From assembly GCF_026151205.1 (NCBI RefSeq), contig NC_087078.1, positions 5,473,675-5,537,674 on the forward strand: a stretch of DNA of 64,000 nt, written 5' to 3'. The notes beneath the pieces are model-generated. The model saw only the letters and a list, made by a program, of their open reading frames with translations, had not been told where the DNA came from and made no database searches. This stretch comes from Bolinopsis microptera (lineage: Eukaryota; Ctenophora; Tentaculata; Lobata; Bolinopsidae). This document shows positions 62,896-64,000 of this stretch, in pieces (the stretch's first letter is position 1; every line of letters begins with the position of its first letter). The translations under genes and the position numbers were made by a program.

Positions 62896-63727
62896 ATGAG
62901 TTCGTTACTTTTGCTGCTACTAGCGTGTTTGGTGGGCGTGGCACATTCCTGCTCCTGTGCCCGAAGGAGGTACAATGCTGAGGTTTGTGACGACAGAGTA
63001 AAGTACATCATCAAGGTGAAGATAGAACAGGATCTTGATGATAAGGAATCATTTAATGATGATGACCAGGTACGTAATTTCAAGTCCATTTCAATTGGAA
63101 TTTCCGGCAGCTTCGATAACAATCCTCGGCCTCTTTTATGTATTTCTTTTCTTTCGTAACACAAAGTTAGTAAGTAAAAATTCACATTAAGTCAGCTTCC
63201 CATATCCAGAATCTTTCAATAATTGTATTATCCAGGGCGACGTGGACTCCTATGTTTGGCCGCCTCTCACTACCGACATGCCGACCACAACCACCACGGA
63301 CTGGTACAGGATCCGCCGAGTACGAGCCAAGATCCTCCACTTCTACAAAGGAAAAGGAGAACTGGGCACGGATATAATCCTGGAGAGTGGCATGATGGAC
63401 TCCATGTGCGGTATTGGTGCCTGGCTGACCCCCGGAGAGAAGTTCGCTCTTTCAACCAACAGTCTGGAGGTAGCCAAGATGGGCCTCTGTTCCTTCAACT
63501 TTGTGGTTGGAGGCTGGGAATGGGACCAAGTGGAACCAGTGCTGAAGAACCATGACTGTGACTGCAAGTTACAGGCGTGTCGGATGAGGGTAAACAGAAA
63601 AGTACTCCGAGGAATGTGCAAGGATACCGCTGCTTACTGCGCTCAAGATGACAAAGGGAAGTGTAGGTGGTACAATGCTGAGTCTATAGAATCTTGTAGA
63701 CTTCCCCCGTACATGAGAAGGAACTGA
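62896..63727 (+). CDS. Tissue inhibitor of metalloproteinases (TIMP)
   Basis: Two exons, 62896-63069 and 63236-63727, giving 221 residues. The signal peptide MSSLLLLLLACLVGVAHS is cut before CSC, placing the metal-chelating N-terminal Cys of the inhibitor at residue 19. Cysteines at mature positions 1, 3 and 13 match the TIMP N-domain. Nine more follow (MCGIG, LCSF, DCDCKLQAC, MCKD, YCAQ, KCRWYN, SCRLP), twelve in all, as in vertebrate TIMPs, so both the OB-fold inhibitory domain and the C-terminal domain are present. WYRIRRVRAKILHFYKG and MCGIGAWLTPGEKFAL are typical. It inhibits secreted metalloproteinases in the matrix. A mobile element ends 33 bp upstream of the start codon. Confidence 0.93.
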
Positions 63728-64000
63728 ACACTCGGACCCTGCCAAGAGCAATTACTTACAAGAACAAATTTATTCCAAAGAACTGTGAAGAAAGGACGCC
63801 CATGTTTTCCTTAACGAATGATACCCGTACAATATTTATTTGAAATATTTACAATTTACGAAGAGGTATAGCAAATATTTATCGTTCTGAACCACCACGA
63901 GAACTCGATCCACTCCATGCATGGTTGGTAATATATCACGAACACTTATTACGTGGTTGATATTGCGTACACTTAAAACGAGCTGATGATATGATGTGTT
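63728..64000. other. TIMP 3' flank
   Basis: AT-rich; no AATAAA and no other gene seen before the window ends. Confidence 0.4.

Overview
This window comes from an animal nuclear genome. Genes have many exons with GT-AG introns. The recognisable products are eukaryotic or animal-specific: proteasome beta-2, EDF1/MBF1, an hnRNP U-like protein, a MIER-type ELM2-SANT protein, VHL beta-domain proteins, an SLC18B1-like transporter and a TIMP. Genes nested in introns are very common, and many start codons have a splice-acceptor-like AG just upstream, as expected with spliced-leader trans-splicing. I therefore suspect a non-bilaterian animal, possibly a ctenophore. That placement is inference only.

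Layout. 0.5-6.9 kb: PSMB7 in seven exons, with an intronless polyketide/fatty-acid-synthase-like gene antisense inside its last intron. 7.6-8.8 kb: a GW/WG-rich hypothetical protein. 9.3-11.0 kb: EDF1 in six exons. 11.4-32.0 kb: an hnRNP U-like gene whose introns hold a 3.3-kb satellite-filled element, MITEs with a nested SINE, an intronless antisense ORF and a six-exon antisense secreted-protein gene. 32-37.8 kb: GC-rich composite repeats and a second 2.9-kb copy of the satellite-filled element. 37.9-42.1 kb: a small membrane protein with a PPxY motif and two tandem VHL-like genes. 42.8-57.8 kb: a MIER-like gene whose introns hold an antisense secreted protein, a tandem pair (one intact, one broken) of secreted helical proteins with tryptophan every 11 residues, an SLC18B1-like transporter, a 202-bp tandem duplication and a dead LINE reverse transcriptase. 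57.8-62.1 kb: AT-rich, nearly empty. 62.1-62.9 kb: a 0.7-kb element with G-tract ends, directly upstream of a TIMP gene (62.9-63.7 kb).

Every non-nested gene lies on the plus strand. Every nested gene (seven, including one pseudogene) lies on the minus strand inside an intron of a plus-strand host. The hosts are mostly conserved housekeeping or chromatin/RNA genes; the nested genes are mostly secreted, membrane or fast-evolving proteins.

The most novel item is a family of foldback-like mobile elements. Both large copies begin with a G-tract and TGTCACGTCCG, end with the inverted complement, carry inverted arrays of a 10-bp repeat, are filled with CT-rich satellite, and are flanked by perfect 6-bp target-site duplications (TTTAAC and TATATA). 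The unrelated 0.7-kb element at 62.1 kb follows the same plan, with a TTTTTT duplication. Exon boundaries and translations were read by eye and checked for phase consistency; no database search was run.
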